NCBI GenBank assembly: GCA_949987565.1
Contig: OX465121.1
Span: 2,807,117 to 2,871,116 of the forward strand
Direction of reading: 5' to 3'
From: Luidia sarsii
Taxonomy: Eukaryota; Echinodermata; Asteroidea; Paxillosida; Luidiidae
Length of the DNA stretch: 64,000 nucleotides
Positions 45,160 through 56,474 of this stretch are shown piece after piece. The notes under the pieces were generated by a model that had not been told where the DNA came from, did no database searches, and saw only the letters and a program-made list of their open reading frames with translations. The position numbers and the translations under genes are program-made. Each line of letters starts with the position of its first letter. The stretch's first letter is position 1.

Positions 45160-46294
45160 GCCTCTGAAGTTGCTTCCGATGACTGGTTGCTGTTGCAGAT
45201 CATTTAGAAGTAGAGTGTCGGTGCGGCGTGCTGCTTGCAGATCGTTGGTCTTGCATACTTTATATTAAAGGTCAACTGCATTGCATTTTGAAATTCGTTT
45301 TTATGATTTCAAATAATACTATGGTGTCAGTAAAATATATCCATGCATTTTTTCCGAATTTTAAACGGGAAACGGGAAAGAGTGTAAAAATCATTTAAGT
45401 TTGGAAGGGGAGCAGCCACGCCCCTGTGGAGGCCGTCCTTGGTGACGTCAGCGGATGAAGATCCGGTCCATACTCTTGTCGGGGAACTATTGTATTGCAC
45501 GTTCGTATATACCAACAGTCAGTGCACGTTTTTCAAGAGAACCTATTTCGGGAGTAAAAACCCGTATCGACAAACCCGTTGACATGCCAGCCAGATTTCT
45601 TGTCGAAGATTGCAGCAGTGGAATAAACATGTATTTATTCCCTGACGATCCTAGAATAAGCCGCATTTGGACGTTAACAATCACGCTGACTCGACCGAAA
45701 TAATCCAACCCGTCAAATCGTGCAGTGCAGTGTGCATTTTGAAGCTTGTTTTCACGGAGACCATCCGGGCTCATACGTGAATGGTTTGGCAATGTGTTCC
45801 CGTCTATATTCTTGTTATCGACTGAGAATTCATAGGATTTCGAAGAAAAAGCTTGTCGAAAGACGTCTCGGCCAACAAATTTGTCAGGGTTTTTCGCCGA
45901 GAAAAAGACTGGTGCCGCGCTCAAAAAACGTGCGTTACCTACTGAACACGTTAGGGAACCTCTCCCACTATGTAAGTGCATACGGCCTTCGCGGGGAGCG
46001 GAAAAAATATCTGCGTTCATCCGGTGACATAAAGAACAGCGCCCTCAATAACTACAAGCACAATTTTAGTTGATTAAAACAGGCTTGTAATGAGCCTGAA
46101 ACACAAAAGTTATGTTTGATCTGGGATTATAATGTACCAATGGACATTTTTAATGCCAAATCATGATTTTCAAATGTTTGCACTCCAGTTGACCTTTAAG
46201 CGTGCAGGCCTCGTTGTTCAAGTCGGAGACCCGGGCAAGGACGCAGTCGGCATAGTCAGGTGGTCAGGTTCGCCCTCATACCAATCACGATACT
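45160..46294 (-). pseudogene. Decayed CTLD terminal exon (copy 0), split by a TTAA element
   Basis: 45160-45264 matches the 3' part and downstream flank of lectin exon 2 (tttagaagtagag, gctgcttgcagatcg). 46200-46294 matches its 5' part: the - strand reads KYRDWYEGEPD, then, after a 1-nt frameshift, DYADCVLARVSDLNNE. The two halves are separated exactly by the TTAA-bounded element 45265-46199. The exon is therefore a dead relative of exon 2 of genes A-C, with an EPD motif. Confidence 0.75.
45265..46199. mobile_element. TTAA-flanked DNA element inserted in a lectin exon (935 bp)
   Basis: TTAA at both borders (45265-45268, 46196-46199) with inverted ends TTAAAGGTCAACTG. The insertion point is fixed by the interrupted lectin exon. 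piggyBac-like by TTAA target. A 177-codon minus frame inside (45487-46020) has no recognised domain; I do not call it a gene. Confidence 0.75.
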
Positions 46295-46449
46295 TAATTA
46301 AATTTCTGATAAAAGGATAAATTTGAATTTTTCTCAATTGGGGATGTGTCGTGGAACAAAGTGGGTTAAAGTGATTTCATCGCCAATCGACCCAAAATAA
46401 TGAAGGCATGTTGTATTCCAACATGAGTGACCAAAAAACATAGGCCTAC

Positions 46450-46710
46450 CCTGCTCGCAGTAATTGCAAAAAACCTGGAAAGCAATATCATCGGTCGGAT
46501 TGTGGAGCCGCCATCACTCCTCCCATCCTGATGCATCCCTGCTTGGCCTCGAGCCAATCTAGAAACCCCTGCTCGGTGGCTTTGTAGCAGAAGTCGCTCC
46601 ATTGGCGCCAGCCACGGGCACAACCGCCTTTAATATGCGTCCTCACCAGTGCGTCCTGGTATCAGGCTCAGGCTTATCAAGCCAACGACCAAGCCCCGAG
46701 CCCAATTTAT
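46450..46710 (-). pseudogene. Decayed CTLD exon 1 (copy 0)
   Basis: Matches exon 1 of genes A-C: after the lost start codon (ATA for ATG at 46710-46708) it reads NWARGLVVGLISLSLIPGR. It then loses frame through a deletion where gcggccggcagtcctc stands in gene A, and ends near a GTAGG donor with a shifted frame. It would have paired with the split exon at 45160-46294. Confidence 0.8.
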
Positions 46711-47041
46711 ATTCTTTTCAGATGCTACCAGGAGCGCGGTTTAGCGCTAAAACATCTACTGGCCCTTACCCATTCGTTCGACACGCAAGATCACGTCAGC
46801 AGAAAAAATGGCGTGCTCTGCATCAGCCCCCAATTGCGCCAGATTGACATCCAGCGCTAATCGAAGCCCGAGCAACGTCCCAGTGTAAAAAGGATTTTTT
46901 TGGTGCGTGCCTTGACGTCGCTAATGGGTTCCTGGATGTCCATGATTAAACTTTGATATTGGGCATCGGAGATGTAGACAGTTGACATGGAATGGGCTGG
47001 TCGTATCTCTTAAAACTAGATCTTCTTTGGTGCGTGTTTAA

Positions 47042-47241
47042 TTAATAATACATTGACCATTGGGGTGATATACTTAACGTGGGTAGATTTCTATACCTCT
47101 GTGCGTCAGCCGCTCTTCCCGTGCACATAACAGCCCGCCACTGGTTCTTTGAAGATTCATATTTCACAATTGCACAAGGACATGCATCGGAATTATCTTC
47201 TTTAAGACCCATACCAAACCATTCCGGCTCCCGACGACACA
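47042..47241 (-). CDS. Candidate alternative terminal exon (exon 3) of lectin gene A
   Basis: A pyrimidine-rich acceptor (tttattttacag) precedes 47241. With the exon 1 phase (1 nt carried over) the frame reads V-CRREPEWFGMGLKEDNSDACPCAIV...NQWRAVMCTGRAADAQRYRN...WSMYY and stops at TAA 47044-47042. The length is exactly 200 nt (2 + 65 codons + stop), as in exon 2. The spaced C..C and W-R-A-V-M-C resemble the C-terminal half of a CTLD, but the last cysteine of the fold is missing. An internal donor (AG|GTATAG, exon end 47097) is also possible. It lies 1466 nt downstream of exon 2, which has its own stop, so it would be used only if exon 2 is skipped. Expression is unknown. Confidence 0.5.
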
Positions 47242-47299
47242 CTGTAAAATAAACAATGAAATAAACAGCTCAACACGGACTTTACATTACGGCATTTAC

Positions 47300-48700
47300 A
47301 ACGACTGCCATACGTTTATTGAACTACTCGCGAAAAATACACCACGAAGACACATATTTAAAGGTATATGCAATATACATTACCTATTATGAATGTTTAT
47401 GCTGATGAGAATTTTATTATTCATGAGGATTTTTTTAATGTCATCACAGAATGTATTGTGCAACAGTTTCTAAAAAAAAAAAATCCTGCAGACATATGCC
47501 AAAATATATGCTTCATATTCATTCAGTAAAGGAGTTTTTCATCAAACCTAATCGAGATGGATTATTTTGCACTTTGAAAGTGAATGGTTTTCTTTTTATA
47601 TTGTGGTTCCTGACATGACCTTGGAATAGCGCCCTTTTTAAAGGTAAAAAGATAACGAATTTCTGACTCCGCTATTAAAGAAAAAGAAGCTTGCCGATGT
47701 GTTTAAATACTTCGGATCCCTACATAAGGGCAGAAAATGAGCTTGACTGTGATATATATATTGCAAAGACCCTTTAAGTTCAATCAATAAAATATTGCAA
47801 AATACCCACTGACTTCTATGATCTAAATTGTAAAGAATACATACATTTACATTTCGATGTTAGCAGGAGCTTTCTCGGAGGAAAAAAAGAAAAACATTTT
47901 AAATACAGTTCCATCACAATAGCATAACCATTAGTTCGTCTAAATTCAATGTGAAATTATAGTGCAATTATACAAGTGCACAGTACAAGTGTTTTGGCTA
48001 ACCAAGAGCATAGATCATGCTGTATAAAGACTGCCATCCAACTTGATATACACCTTGTCTACCTTGTTTGCACGCGTAGGGTATCCCAAGGGGGACTGCG
48101 CTGAACTCATGCAGTACACAACAATGACGTCGGTTTTTTGTGACCACAAATAATGTTTTATGTAATTATGGCTCATTGATTATTCACAATTCCATTTGTT
48201 AAGCTCTGTTCACGATTTCAGTGTTTTTTACTGAATTTCCTATGTTTTTTTATTGATTTTCCCCTATTTGCATAAGTTTTACAACGATAATGAAACACGA
48301 TGAATCAATAATTACATACAGCAATAATAATCAGCGAATTATGCGAAATAATTCCTGAAAAGAAATGCCCTATGCACATTGGATGTTACGCTTTTATTTA
48401 GTGTAAGTAATTTTCCGTCAAACTATACCATGGCCCTGAAAAATGTTAGTTGTCAAAGAACGGCACCTCTAATTCTGATAAAATTTGTGTCAAAATGTGC
48501 CTAAGAAGATTGCCGACAAAGTCATAAAGCGTCAGCACGTAGATCAAAATCACTGAGACGCTATTAGAAAAATACAGGGAGGCGGAATCCGCCACGAATC
48601 TTTGGGGGTTAAATAGCGAGCAGTCTCAGGTTTTGGTACCTGTTGTGCCAAACCGTCTCGGCTACCACTGAGGTTGCTTCCGAAAACTGGTCGCTGCTGT
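47300..48700 (-). other. Intron/spacer between lectin gene A exon 2 and exon 3
   Basis: AT-rich, no further exon recognised. The corresponding DNA in copy 2 is 59215-60618. Confidence 0.5.
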
Positions 48701-48707
48701 AGATCCT

Positions 48708-49859
48708 TTAGAAGTAAAGGGTGGGTGCGATGAGTTGCTTGCAGATCGTGTATCTGGGATTGTTATTCCACGTACAGGGCACGTTGATCCACTCGACGTC
48801 GGGGCCTCGTGCGACGACGCAGTGGTCATCCGGACGGTCGGGTTCTCCAACATACCAATTCCGATACTTGTGTGCGACCGTATCCCGCTCACACACCCAC
48901 TCGGCACCTACAGAAATGAATAGGCAATCTTGACCTCAGTGAAAATACTGTCATGTGTGTGGTCCTCTCTTTGCCTATCATAGAATGCACTATTTTTGTT
49001 CTGCGCTGGGTCATCTTCGCTTGTATTTTATCAGCTTCCAATAAATCAATGAGATGAAATGAAGTCCATTGGCATGAGGAGAAATACCTGAGGCGAAATT
49101 AGACACATTATATTCGCCTGAGTATACCAGCTAGCTTCGGCCCTGTATCCCGACACTCGAATTCTAAATCTACTCATGTAAGTTTCTCATGGCAAACAAT
49201 CTCTGCTACAAATTATATCAGTAAGCTGTTGACAAGGGCTTTATATACCGTAGCTCCTGGTGACTATTTAAAAAAAGGGAATTTTCGCCATTGCCAATCG
49301 GCCAAAAGAGCCGTCGTCAAAATCATTGAGGCGTGTACATGGTTGTTTTCCAACATTTTACCCTTGTTTCTCATGGAAACAATCTCTGCTACAGATTCTG
49401 TGTTGATCAGTTGTTGGCCAGCCTTTTTATAGCTCTCGGTGACGATCTTGAAAGGTGGATTTTCTCCATTAAAGCCATTTCATCCCCAATCGGCCTAAAG
49501 AGCCGTCGTCAAAAAAAATTAGACTTGTACTTGGTTGTATCCCAAAATGAGAAAACCCAAAACATACCTTGCTGGTGGTAATTGCAGTTGATCCAGAACC
49601 TGGACCTCAGAGCGCGAAGGAAAGCAGATTCTTGATCGGATTGTGGAGCCGCCATCACTCCTCCCATCCTGATGCATTCCTGCTTGGCCTCGAGCCAATC
49701 TATAAACTCCTGCTCGGTGGCTTTGTAGCAGAAGTCGCCCCATTGGCGCCAGCCACGGGCACAACCGCCTTTAATATGCGGCCGGCAGTCCTCACCAGTG
49801 CGTCCGGGTATCAGGCTCAGGCTTATCAAGCCAACTACGAAGCCCCGAGCCCACTTCAT
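48708..49859 (-). CDS. C-type lectin-like secreted protein, gene A (2 exons, 163 aa)
   Basis: Exon 1 is 49568-49859 (97 codons + 1 nt, donor AAG|GTATGT). Exon 2 is 48708-48907 (acceptor tttctgtag; 65 codons plus TAA). The protein begins MKWARGFVVGLISLSLIPG, a signal peptide probably cut near TG-EDC. A CTLD follows: GWRQWGDFCYK, then EAKQECIRMGGVMAAPQSDQE (helices), FWINCNY (WIGL position), YVGEPDRPDDHC (EPD at the EPN/QPD sugar-specificity position), EWINVPC (WND position) and YTIC as the last cysteine. This is the length of a minimal single-CTLD protein. EPD plus WIN suggests a partly retained calcium/sugar site. An ATG earlier than 49859 is not available in frame. It lies in a tandem array and is near-identical to gene C; such arrays are often immune or adhesion lectins, which is inference here. 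Confidence 0.85.
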
Positions 49860-50383
49860 TCTCTTTTCAGATGCTACCAGAAGCGTGCTCAAGCGCTAAC
49901 ACTACTGGCCCTTAACCTTGATACGTTCGACACGCCAGGCCACGTCAGCAGGAAAAAAGGTTCAAAATGGCGTGCTCTGCATCAGCTTCTGATGGCGCCT
50001 AAGTCGTTCAGATGCCGCCACATTGACGTCCAGCGCTGATCTGAGCCCGAGCAATGTTCCAGTGTAAATGGGATTCATTGGGGCATGCCTTGACGTCCCT
50101 AATGGCTTCCCTTATGTGCCATCATTAAACGTTAATATTGAGTATCGGCGAAGGACAGAGTAACATTAATTTTTTTTTCTCCAAACATTGAATAGGCCGT
50201 TCGTATCTTTGAACGTTATCTTCTTTGGTGCGTGTTTCATAATACATTTACCATTGGGGCGTTGTACTTTATGTTGGCGGATTTCTATACCGCTGTACGT
50301 CAGTGTCTTATTGCGTGTTGGCAGGTGTTTCTTTACTGTAGAGTTCCGCTGCTCTGCCCCATCTCGTATACCAGCCCCAACCC

Positions 50384-50583
50384 CACTGGTTCTTAGGAGA
50401 TTCACATTTTTGTCCGTCAGACAAAACCCGAAAATCCAGCTTGTGGTTTGTTTCAGAATTTGAAGGCTTCGTGGCATAAAGAAACTAGGGCCAAAAAACT
50501 CCACAAATTCACAAGGACATATCTCGGTATTGTCTTCCTAAAGGGCCATACCAAATCATTTTTTTCGAACCCGACAACACACT
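50384..50583 (-). pseudogene. Decayed exon 3 copy downstream of gene B
   Basis: After the same acceptor-like site (ttcacag), the sequence matches exon 3 at the DNA level (TGTTGTCGGG...ATGATTTGGTATGG...TTAGGAAGACAAT) but has a TGA within ten codons and several frameshifts. The same decayed copy occurs at about 62315-62516 in duplication copy 2. Confidence 0.65.
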
Positions 50584-50599
50584 GTGAAGGGGCCATAAC

Positions 50600-52170
50600 A
50601 TAAACAGCTCAACAAGGACTAGTGTATTTACAAGGACTGATATAAGTTTATTGAACTTCTACGGGATTCGTTGGAGCGTGCCTTGACGTCGCTAATGGTT
50701 CCTAGATGTGTCATGATTTAAGCTTTAATATTGAGCATCAGCGAAGTAGACAGTAACCAATTATTTGCAAACTCGGAATAGGCCGGTCGTATCTCTGATT
50801 GTTACTTTCTTGAGTGCGTGCTTCATACTACCATTTACCATTGGGGCTTTGTACTTTATGTGGGTAGAATTCTATACCTCTGTACTTCAGTTTCCTGTTG
50901 CGAAAAATATAACACGTAAATACATGTTTAATGGTCCCTGCAATAGATTTTTTTCACTTAAATCCATGTAAGAGAACTGTTTCCCAATGTTGCAAACAAT
51001 CAAACTGTTTTTTCACACTCATTCTGGGGGTGTATTTTCAACTTTTAAGTTTTTATCAAAATGAGGATTTCGATATTCATGAGAAATGTTGTAACGTCAT
51101 CGCAAGTTCTTGCAACAGAAACCATTTGGTTATATATACAAAAGTTTATGAAAATGTCTGGGTTTTTTTCATGAAGACTTATCTCTAAACCTGTAGATTC
51201 ACTGCCAAAATATATGCTTCATAATCACTTCACTTAGTGAAGGAGTTCTTCATCAAACCCAATGCAGATGTACTATTTTGCACTTTGAAAGTTAATGTTT
51301 TCCCTTGTATTATAAAACAAGTTGGTTCCTGACATGACCTTCCAATTTCTGACGCCACTATTAAAGAAAAAGAAGCTTGCCAAAGTGTTTGTACACTTGA
51401 GATCCCTAGAGGACATCTAAAAAGTTCATTGATATTCTGTGATATTTATGTTGCAGAGAGCCTTTAAGTTCTACCCATAAAATGCTGCAAAATGCACACT
51501 GACCTCTACGACCAAAATGTTATACATTTACAGGTGAGTGCGTTTCGATGTTAGCAGGAGCTTTCTCCGAATGAAAACAAAATCACATTTTGAATACAGT
51601 TCGTTCATAATAGCATAATCATTAATTCGTCTAATGTCAAGCAGCTGAGTAGCTCACGATTAATTCATGTCTACATTTCTTATATTTTTCTTTCTTTTTG
51701 AAAACATCGTGCAGGAATACCAGTGCCACCCGACGACGGCATCGATCATTTGTGACCACCGTCGACGACGCTGTGAAATGAGAACAGCGTAAAGTGAATG
51801 GGGCACTTTACCTTCCGAGTTCGATGGAAATTAATTTTAGGGTCCACCAAATTCCACGTGCCAATGGTAACTCGTTCACAGTCTTACCACAAGCCGTACT
51901 TATCAAAACTGAGACGAAGCTCCCTTGCATTAAGCTGTGTAGTCAAATTCAGAACAACACGTCGTACAAGCCAGGTCTTTGACATTTTTGATGGCAGGTC
52001 TCACCCCTTAGCTTAAGTGATGGAAATCGTCACAGTTACCTTTGTGCAAAAGGTGAAAACGAAGTAAATTGTTCGATGAATTGAATAGCAGCACCCATGA
52101 TGAACAGTATGTTGCTTTGTTAATTATTGTGCCCACTCGTGAAGTTGCTCCCGATGAACGGTTGCTGTTG
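50600..52170 (-). other. Spacer downstream of lectin gene B
   Basis: No exon recognised. A 62-codon + frame at 51794-51982 and its - strand complement stay open in both duplication copies (also 63721-63909) but have no recognisable domain. Confidence 0.4.
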
Positions 52171-52178
52171 TAGATCAT

Positions 52179-53331
52179 TTAGAAGTAGAGGGTCGGTGCG
52201 GTGTGCTGCTTGCAGATCGCGGGTCTCGGTTCGTCAATCCAAGTACAGGGTACGTTGATCCACACGAAGTCGGTGCCCCGTACGACGACGCAGTGGTAAT
52301 CGTCCAGACGGTCAGGTACTCTCATCCAATTCCGGTACTTGTGTGCGACCGTGTCCCCTTCACACACCCACTCGGCATCTACAGAAACGAACAGGGAAAC
52401 TTTGCTTCACTGGAAATGTAACATCTGGTTCTCTATTTGCCTATGGTAGCATACACTACTTTTTGACTGCTCTATGTTATCTTCTCTATGTTATCTTCTC
52501 TCGAGTAATCAATGATATGAAATGAAGTCGATTATCATGAGGAAGAATACATAAGACCAAATGATGCACATAATCAGTCTGCGTATACCAGCTAGCTCTC
52601 GGCACTCTCACAGGTGGGGAACAAGGTTTTTTGGGGGGATGTCCACTTTGTTTTTTGTGACTTCAAGGCGATTGGAAGTCGACTGAAGCCGATTGGAAAG
52701 AGAAGGAAGAAGACGAATACCCGAGGCGAATTGATTCACATTATATTCCCCGGATGAGTATATCAGCTAGCCTTGTCCCTTGCAATGTGCTGTACCCCGA
52801 CACTCGAATTTCAATTCTACCTCATGAATGCTTCACCCTTGTTTCTCATGGAAAACAATCTCTGCTACATATTCTATCAGTTGTTGGCCAGGCTTTTTAT
52901 AGCTGTGGGTGACGATCTTGAAAGGTCAGGTTTCCGCCATTAAAACGTTTTAATCGCCAATCGGCCTAACGAGCCGTCGTCAAAATAATTCAGGCTTGTA
53001 CGTGGGTGTATCCCAAAATGAAAAAAAACCAAAACGTACCTTGCACGCTGTAATTGCAGTTGATCCAGAACTTGGGCCTCAGAGTGCGAAGGAAAACAGA
53101 TTCTCGGTCGGATTGTGGAGCCGCCATCACTCCTCCCATCCTGATGCATTCCTGCTTGGCATCGAGACAATCTATGGATTCGAGCTCGGTGGCTTTGTAG
53201 CAGAAGTCGCCCCATTGGCGCCAGCCATGGACACAGCCGCCTTTAATATGCGGCCGGCAGTCCTCACCAGTGCGTCCTGGTATCAGGCTTAGGCTGATCA
53301 AGCCAACGACCAAGCCCCGAGCCAACTTCAT
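52179..53331 (-). CDS. C-type lectin-like secreted protein, gene B (2 exons, 163 aa)
   Basis: Exon 1 is 53040-53331 (ATG at 53331, 97 codons + 1 nt, donor AAG|GTACGT). Exon 2 is 52179-52378 (acceptor tttctgtag, 65 codons plus TAA). The architecture is the same as gene A but diverged: MKLARGLVVG signal, C-VHGWRQWGDFCYK, DAKQECIRMGGVMAAPQSDRE, FWINCNY. In exon 2 the sugar-specificity motif reads RVPDRLDDYHC where A and C have GEPDRPDDHC, so the glutamate is replaced by valine. VWINVPC and PAIC are kept. The splice phase matches. It lies between the two duplication copies, so its sister copy should lie just right of the window. Likely functional fold with altered or lost ligand binding. Confidence 0.8.
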
Positions 53332-53689
53332 TTTTCAGATGCTACCAGCAGCGCAGTCCAGCGCTAACACGGATACCGGGACTTGCCCACACTAGATGCG
53401 TTCGACACGCCAGGCCACGTCAGCAGAAGACAGTTTAAGACAGTTTAAGATAGCGCTGAATCAACCCACGATGGTGGCAATGGCGTTCAGATGCCACCAG
53501 ATAAATAATGTAAAGAGGATTAGATGGAGCGTGCCTTGACGTTGCTAATGGCTTCTTGGATTTGCAATGATTAAACTTTAATATCGAGTATCGGCCAAGT
53601 AGACAGTAACCCATTCTTTGCAAACCTGGAATAAGCTGCTCGTACCTCTGAACGTTATCTTAATCGGTGCGTGTTTAATAATTCATTGA

Positions 53690-53800
53690 CCATTGGAGCG
53701 TACTCGATTGTCTCCAGCCAATCTGCGAACTCCTGCTCGGTGACTTTGTAGCAGAAGTCACCAGCCATGGACACAATCGCCTTTAATATGCAGCCGGTGT
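53690..53800 (-). pseudogene. Fragment of lectin exon 1
   Basis: The - strand reads GDFCYKVTEQEFADWLET, homologous to GDFCYKATEQEFIDWLEA of genes A and C, then diverges. No signal peptide or splice sites remain. Confidence 0.7.
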
Positions 53801-53812
53801 CAGATGTCCGCT

Positions 53813-53844
53813 CCGGACACATTTGCATATGCAAATGTGTCCGG
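53813..53844. promoter_or_regulatory. Perfect 32-bp palindrome with two back-to-back POU octamers
   Basis: Bases 53813-53844 equal their own reverse complement. The core is ATTTGCAT (53821-53828) directly followed by ATGCAAAT (53829-53836), the POU/Oct octamer in both orientations, flanked by ggacac/gtgtcc. It lies about 480 bp upstream of gene B's start codon. Whether it is functional or a hairpin relic is unknown. Confidence 0.5.
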
Positions 53845-54649
53845 GGCGATGCAAAACTGTCTAACTTAACGTACGTACTTAACCGAGCGTACATGCACCG
53901 AATGTACAAGTACTGTGCGTAGATGCACAGGCAGCGTGAATATCCTCATTCATTGTGATTGCACCTTCCTGCAACTGCTTCATCGCTTTTTTCTGCTATT
54001 CTGTTTGTCAGGGCTGTTGAGTTTGAAAGGCTCACTCCCTTTAACTACAGTGAAACTTACCATAGAGTGTCTATGGGGTGGTCATAATAATATCCACTTT
54101 TAAAAATAAAGTCACTTGAATGAGTGAAAATTCATCAGATGGAGTTGCACGAAATTATTACTAGAAATAAGTTCAAACAAAAAGTTGAAATCAAATTTTA
54201 ATTTAGCTGTAAATGATAATTTCATGAACTTCATCATTCACGCCTGTAGTATAATCTTTCACTCCATGGAACAGCCAAACTGATCAATCAGCTGCCATAA
54301 TGCCATTCTGTAACGTCACGCCGACCAAGTAAATTTTAAATCTTTCGACATTTCAAAATGGCGTGTTCTGCATCAGCCCCTGATGGCGCCTAAGTCGTTC
54401 AGATTCCACCACGTTGACGTCCAGCGCTGATCTGAGCCCGAGCAAGGTTGCAGTGTAAATGGGATTCATTGGAGCGTGCATTGACGTCGGTAATGGCTTC
54501 CTATTAAACTTTAATATGGAGCATTAGCGATGAAGACAATAACATATTCTGTTTAAACCTGGATGATAGGCCGCTTTTATCTCTGATCAACATCTGAATA
54601 GGTGCGTGTTTAATAATACATTTAGCATTGGGCCATTGTGGGTACAATT

Positions 54650-54849
54650 CTATACCTCTACTACTGTGTGACAGTTTCCTGATTTGCGTGATAGCAGCGT
54701 TTTCTAAACTGTAGAACTCCGCCGCTCTGCCCGTGCACGTATACCAGCCCGCCACTGATTCTTTGAAGATTCACAAATTCACAAGGACAATATCTCTGTA
54801 TTGTCTTCCTAAAGAGCCATACCAACACATTCACGCACCCGACGACACA
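54650..54849 (-). pseudogene. Decayed exon 3 copy
   Basis: After ttcacag the frame reads CRRVRECVGMAL then hits TAG. Further on, NQWRAGI/CTGRAAEF-like pieces survive in other frames. It is homologous to exon 3 at 47042-47241. Confidence 0.7.
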
Positions 54850-54859
54850 CTGTGAATTT

Positions 54860-55679
54860 CCAACGACTGCTATAGTACGTTTATTGAACTACCCGCGAAA
54901 AATATATCACGCAGAGACATGTTCAAAGGGTCTCTGAAATAGAAATTTCATTTACTTAAATCCGTGTTACACAACTGTTTTGCAATGTTGCAATTAATCA
55001 AACTATTGTTTACACTCGTTTTGGGGATGTCTTGCAACTTTTCAGGTTTATGCTATTTCAATATTCAGGAGGAAATGTGTAATGATCTTGCAACTTGCAA
55101 CAGAAACCCAATTGGTTGTGTACAAACGTTTCTGAAAATGTCTGTTTTATCATAAAGACTTATCCCAAAACCTGTTAATTCACTGCCAAAATGTATGGTT
55201 CATAATCAATTAGTGAAGGAGTTCTTCATCAAACCTAATCCAGATGGATTATTTTGCAGTTTGAAAGTCAATGTTTTCCCTGTGGGCTCCTGACATGATA
55301 TTCCACTTTCTGACGCCACTTTTAAAGATAAAGAAGCTTGCCAATGTGTTTGCACACTTCAGATCCCTAGATGATATATTTATGGATATTCTTTGATATT
55401 CGTCATTGCAGAGACCACTTAAGTTCTACCAATAAAATGCTGCAATATGCCAACTGACCACGGCCCAAATTGTATAGAATACGTACATTTGCAGGGAGTG
55501 CGTTTTGATGTTAGCAGGAGCTTTCTCGGAGGAAATAAATATTTTAAATACAGGTAGATTATAATAGCATAATAATTAATTCGTCTAAATTTAAGAAGCT
55601 TACTCTCTAAATGAAAAAAAAAACAATATTCGAGAAAAGCCAAAACCGCTCACAAAGAGTGAAAACCACTGTAAAAAGG
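54860..55679. other. Spacer before duplication copy 2
   Basis: Diverged relative of the exon 2-exon 3 spacer DNA (for example gatgttagcaggagctttctc at 55507-55527, also in 47857, 51547, 59770 and 63473). No exon recognised. Confidence 0.5.
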
Positions 55680-55835
55680 TAATTAAATTTCTGATAAAAG
55701 GTTAAATTTGAATTTTTCTCAATTGGGGATGTGTCGTGAAACAAAGTGGGTTAAAGTGATTTCATCGCCAATCGACCCAAAATAATGAAGGCATGTTGTA
55801 TTCCAACATGAGTGACCAAAAAACATAGGCCTACC

Positions 55836-56095
55836 CTGCTCGCAGTAATTGCAAAAAACCTGGAAAGCAATATCATCGGTCGGATTGTGGAGCCGCCATC
55901 ACTCCTCCCATCCTGATGCATCCCTGCTTGGCCTCGAGCCAATCTAGAAACTCCTGCTCGGAGGCTTTGTAGCAGAAGTCGCTCCATTGGCGCCAGCCAC
56001 GGGCACAACCGCGGCCGGCACTCCTCACCAGTGCGTCCTGGTATCAGGCTCAGGCTTATCAAGCCAACGACGAAGCCCCGAGCCCAATTTATATT
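55836..56095 (-). pseudogene. Decayed CTLD exon 1 (duplication copy 2)
   Basis: Sister of 46450-46710 with the same ATA in place of the start codon; it carries its own small indel at gcggccggcactcc. It reads LISLSLIPGRTGEECRP, then shifts frame. Confidence 0.75.
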
Positions 56096-56474
56096 CTTTT
56101 CAGATGCTACCAGGAGCGCGGTTTAGCGCTAAAACATCTACTGGCCCTTACCCATTCGTTCGACACGCAAGACCACGTCAGCAGAAAAAATGGCGTGCTC
56201 TGCATCAGCCCCCAATTGCGCCAGATTGACATCCAGCGCTAATCGAAGCCCGAGCAACGTCCCAGTGTAAAAAGGATTTTTTTGGTGCGTGCCTTGACGT
56301 CGCTAATGGGTTCCTGGATGTCCATGATTAAACTTTGATATTGGGCATCGGAGATGTAGACAGTTGACATGGAATGGGCTGGTCGTATCTCTTAAAACTA
56401 GATCTTCTTTGATGCGTGTTTGATAATACATTGACCATTGGGGTGATATACTTAACGTGGATAGATTTCTATAC

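Larger units (their letters stand above)
46295..52071. repeat. Tandem segmental duplication, copy 1
   Basis: Colinear and nearly identical to 55680-64000, apart from the Penelope insertion in copy 2 and small indels. The left breakpoint is within taattaaatttctg (46295 / 55680). The right end runs past the window edge in copy 2, so 52071 is only the last comparable base. The offset between copies is 9385 bp. Contains a lectin exon-1 relic, gene A, its alternative terminal exon and a decayed exon-3 copy. Confidence 0.93.

Noticed and set aside
45487..46020. 177-codon minus frame
   Set aside because: It lies wholly inside the TTAA-flanked element, has no recognised domain, and its start and end do not coincide with any signal; kept only as a comment.
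49509..49892. 127-residue lectin frame starting upstream of MKWARG and running past the exon
   Set aside because: The upstream 'start' is TTG and the tail lies beyond a good GTATGT donor. The spliced model with the ATG at 49859 joins exon 2 in phase and completes the CTLD.
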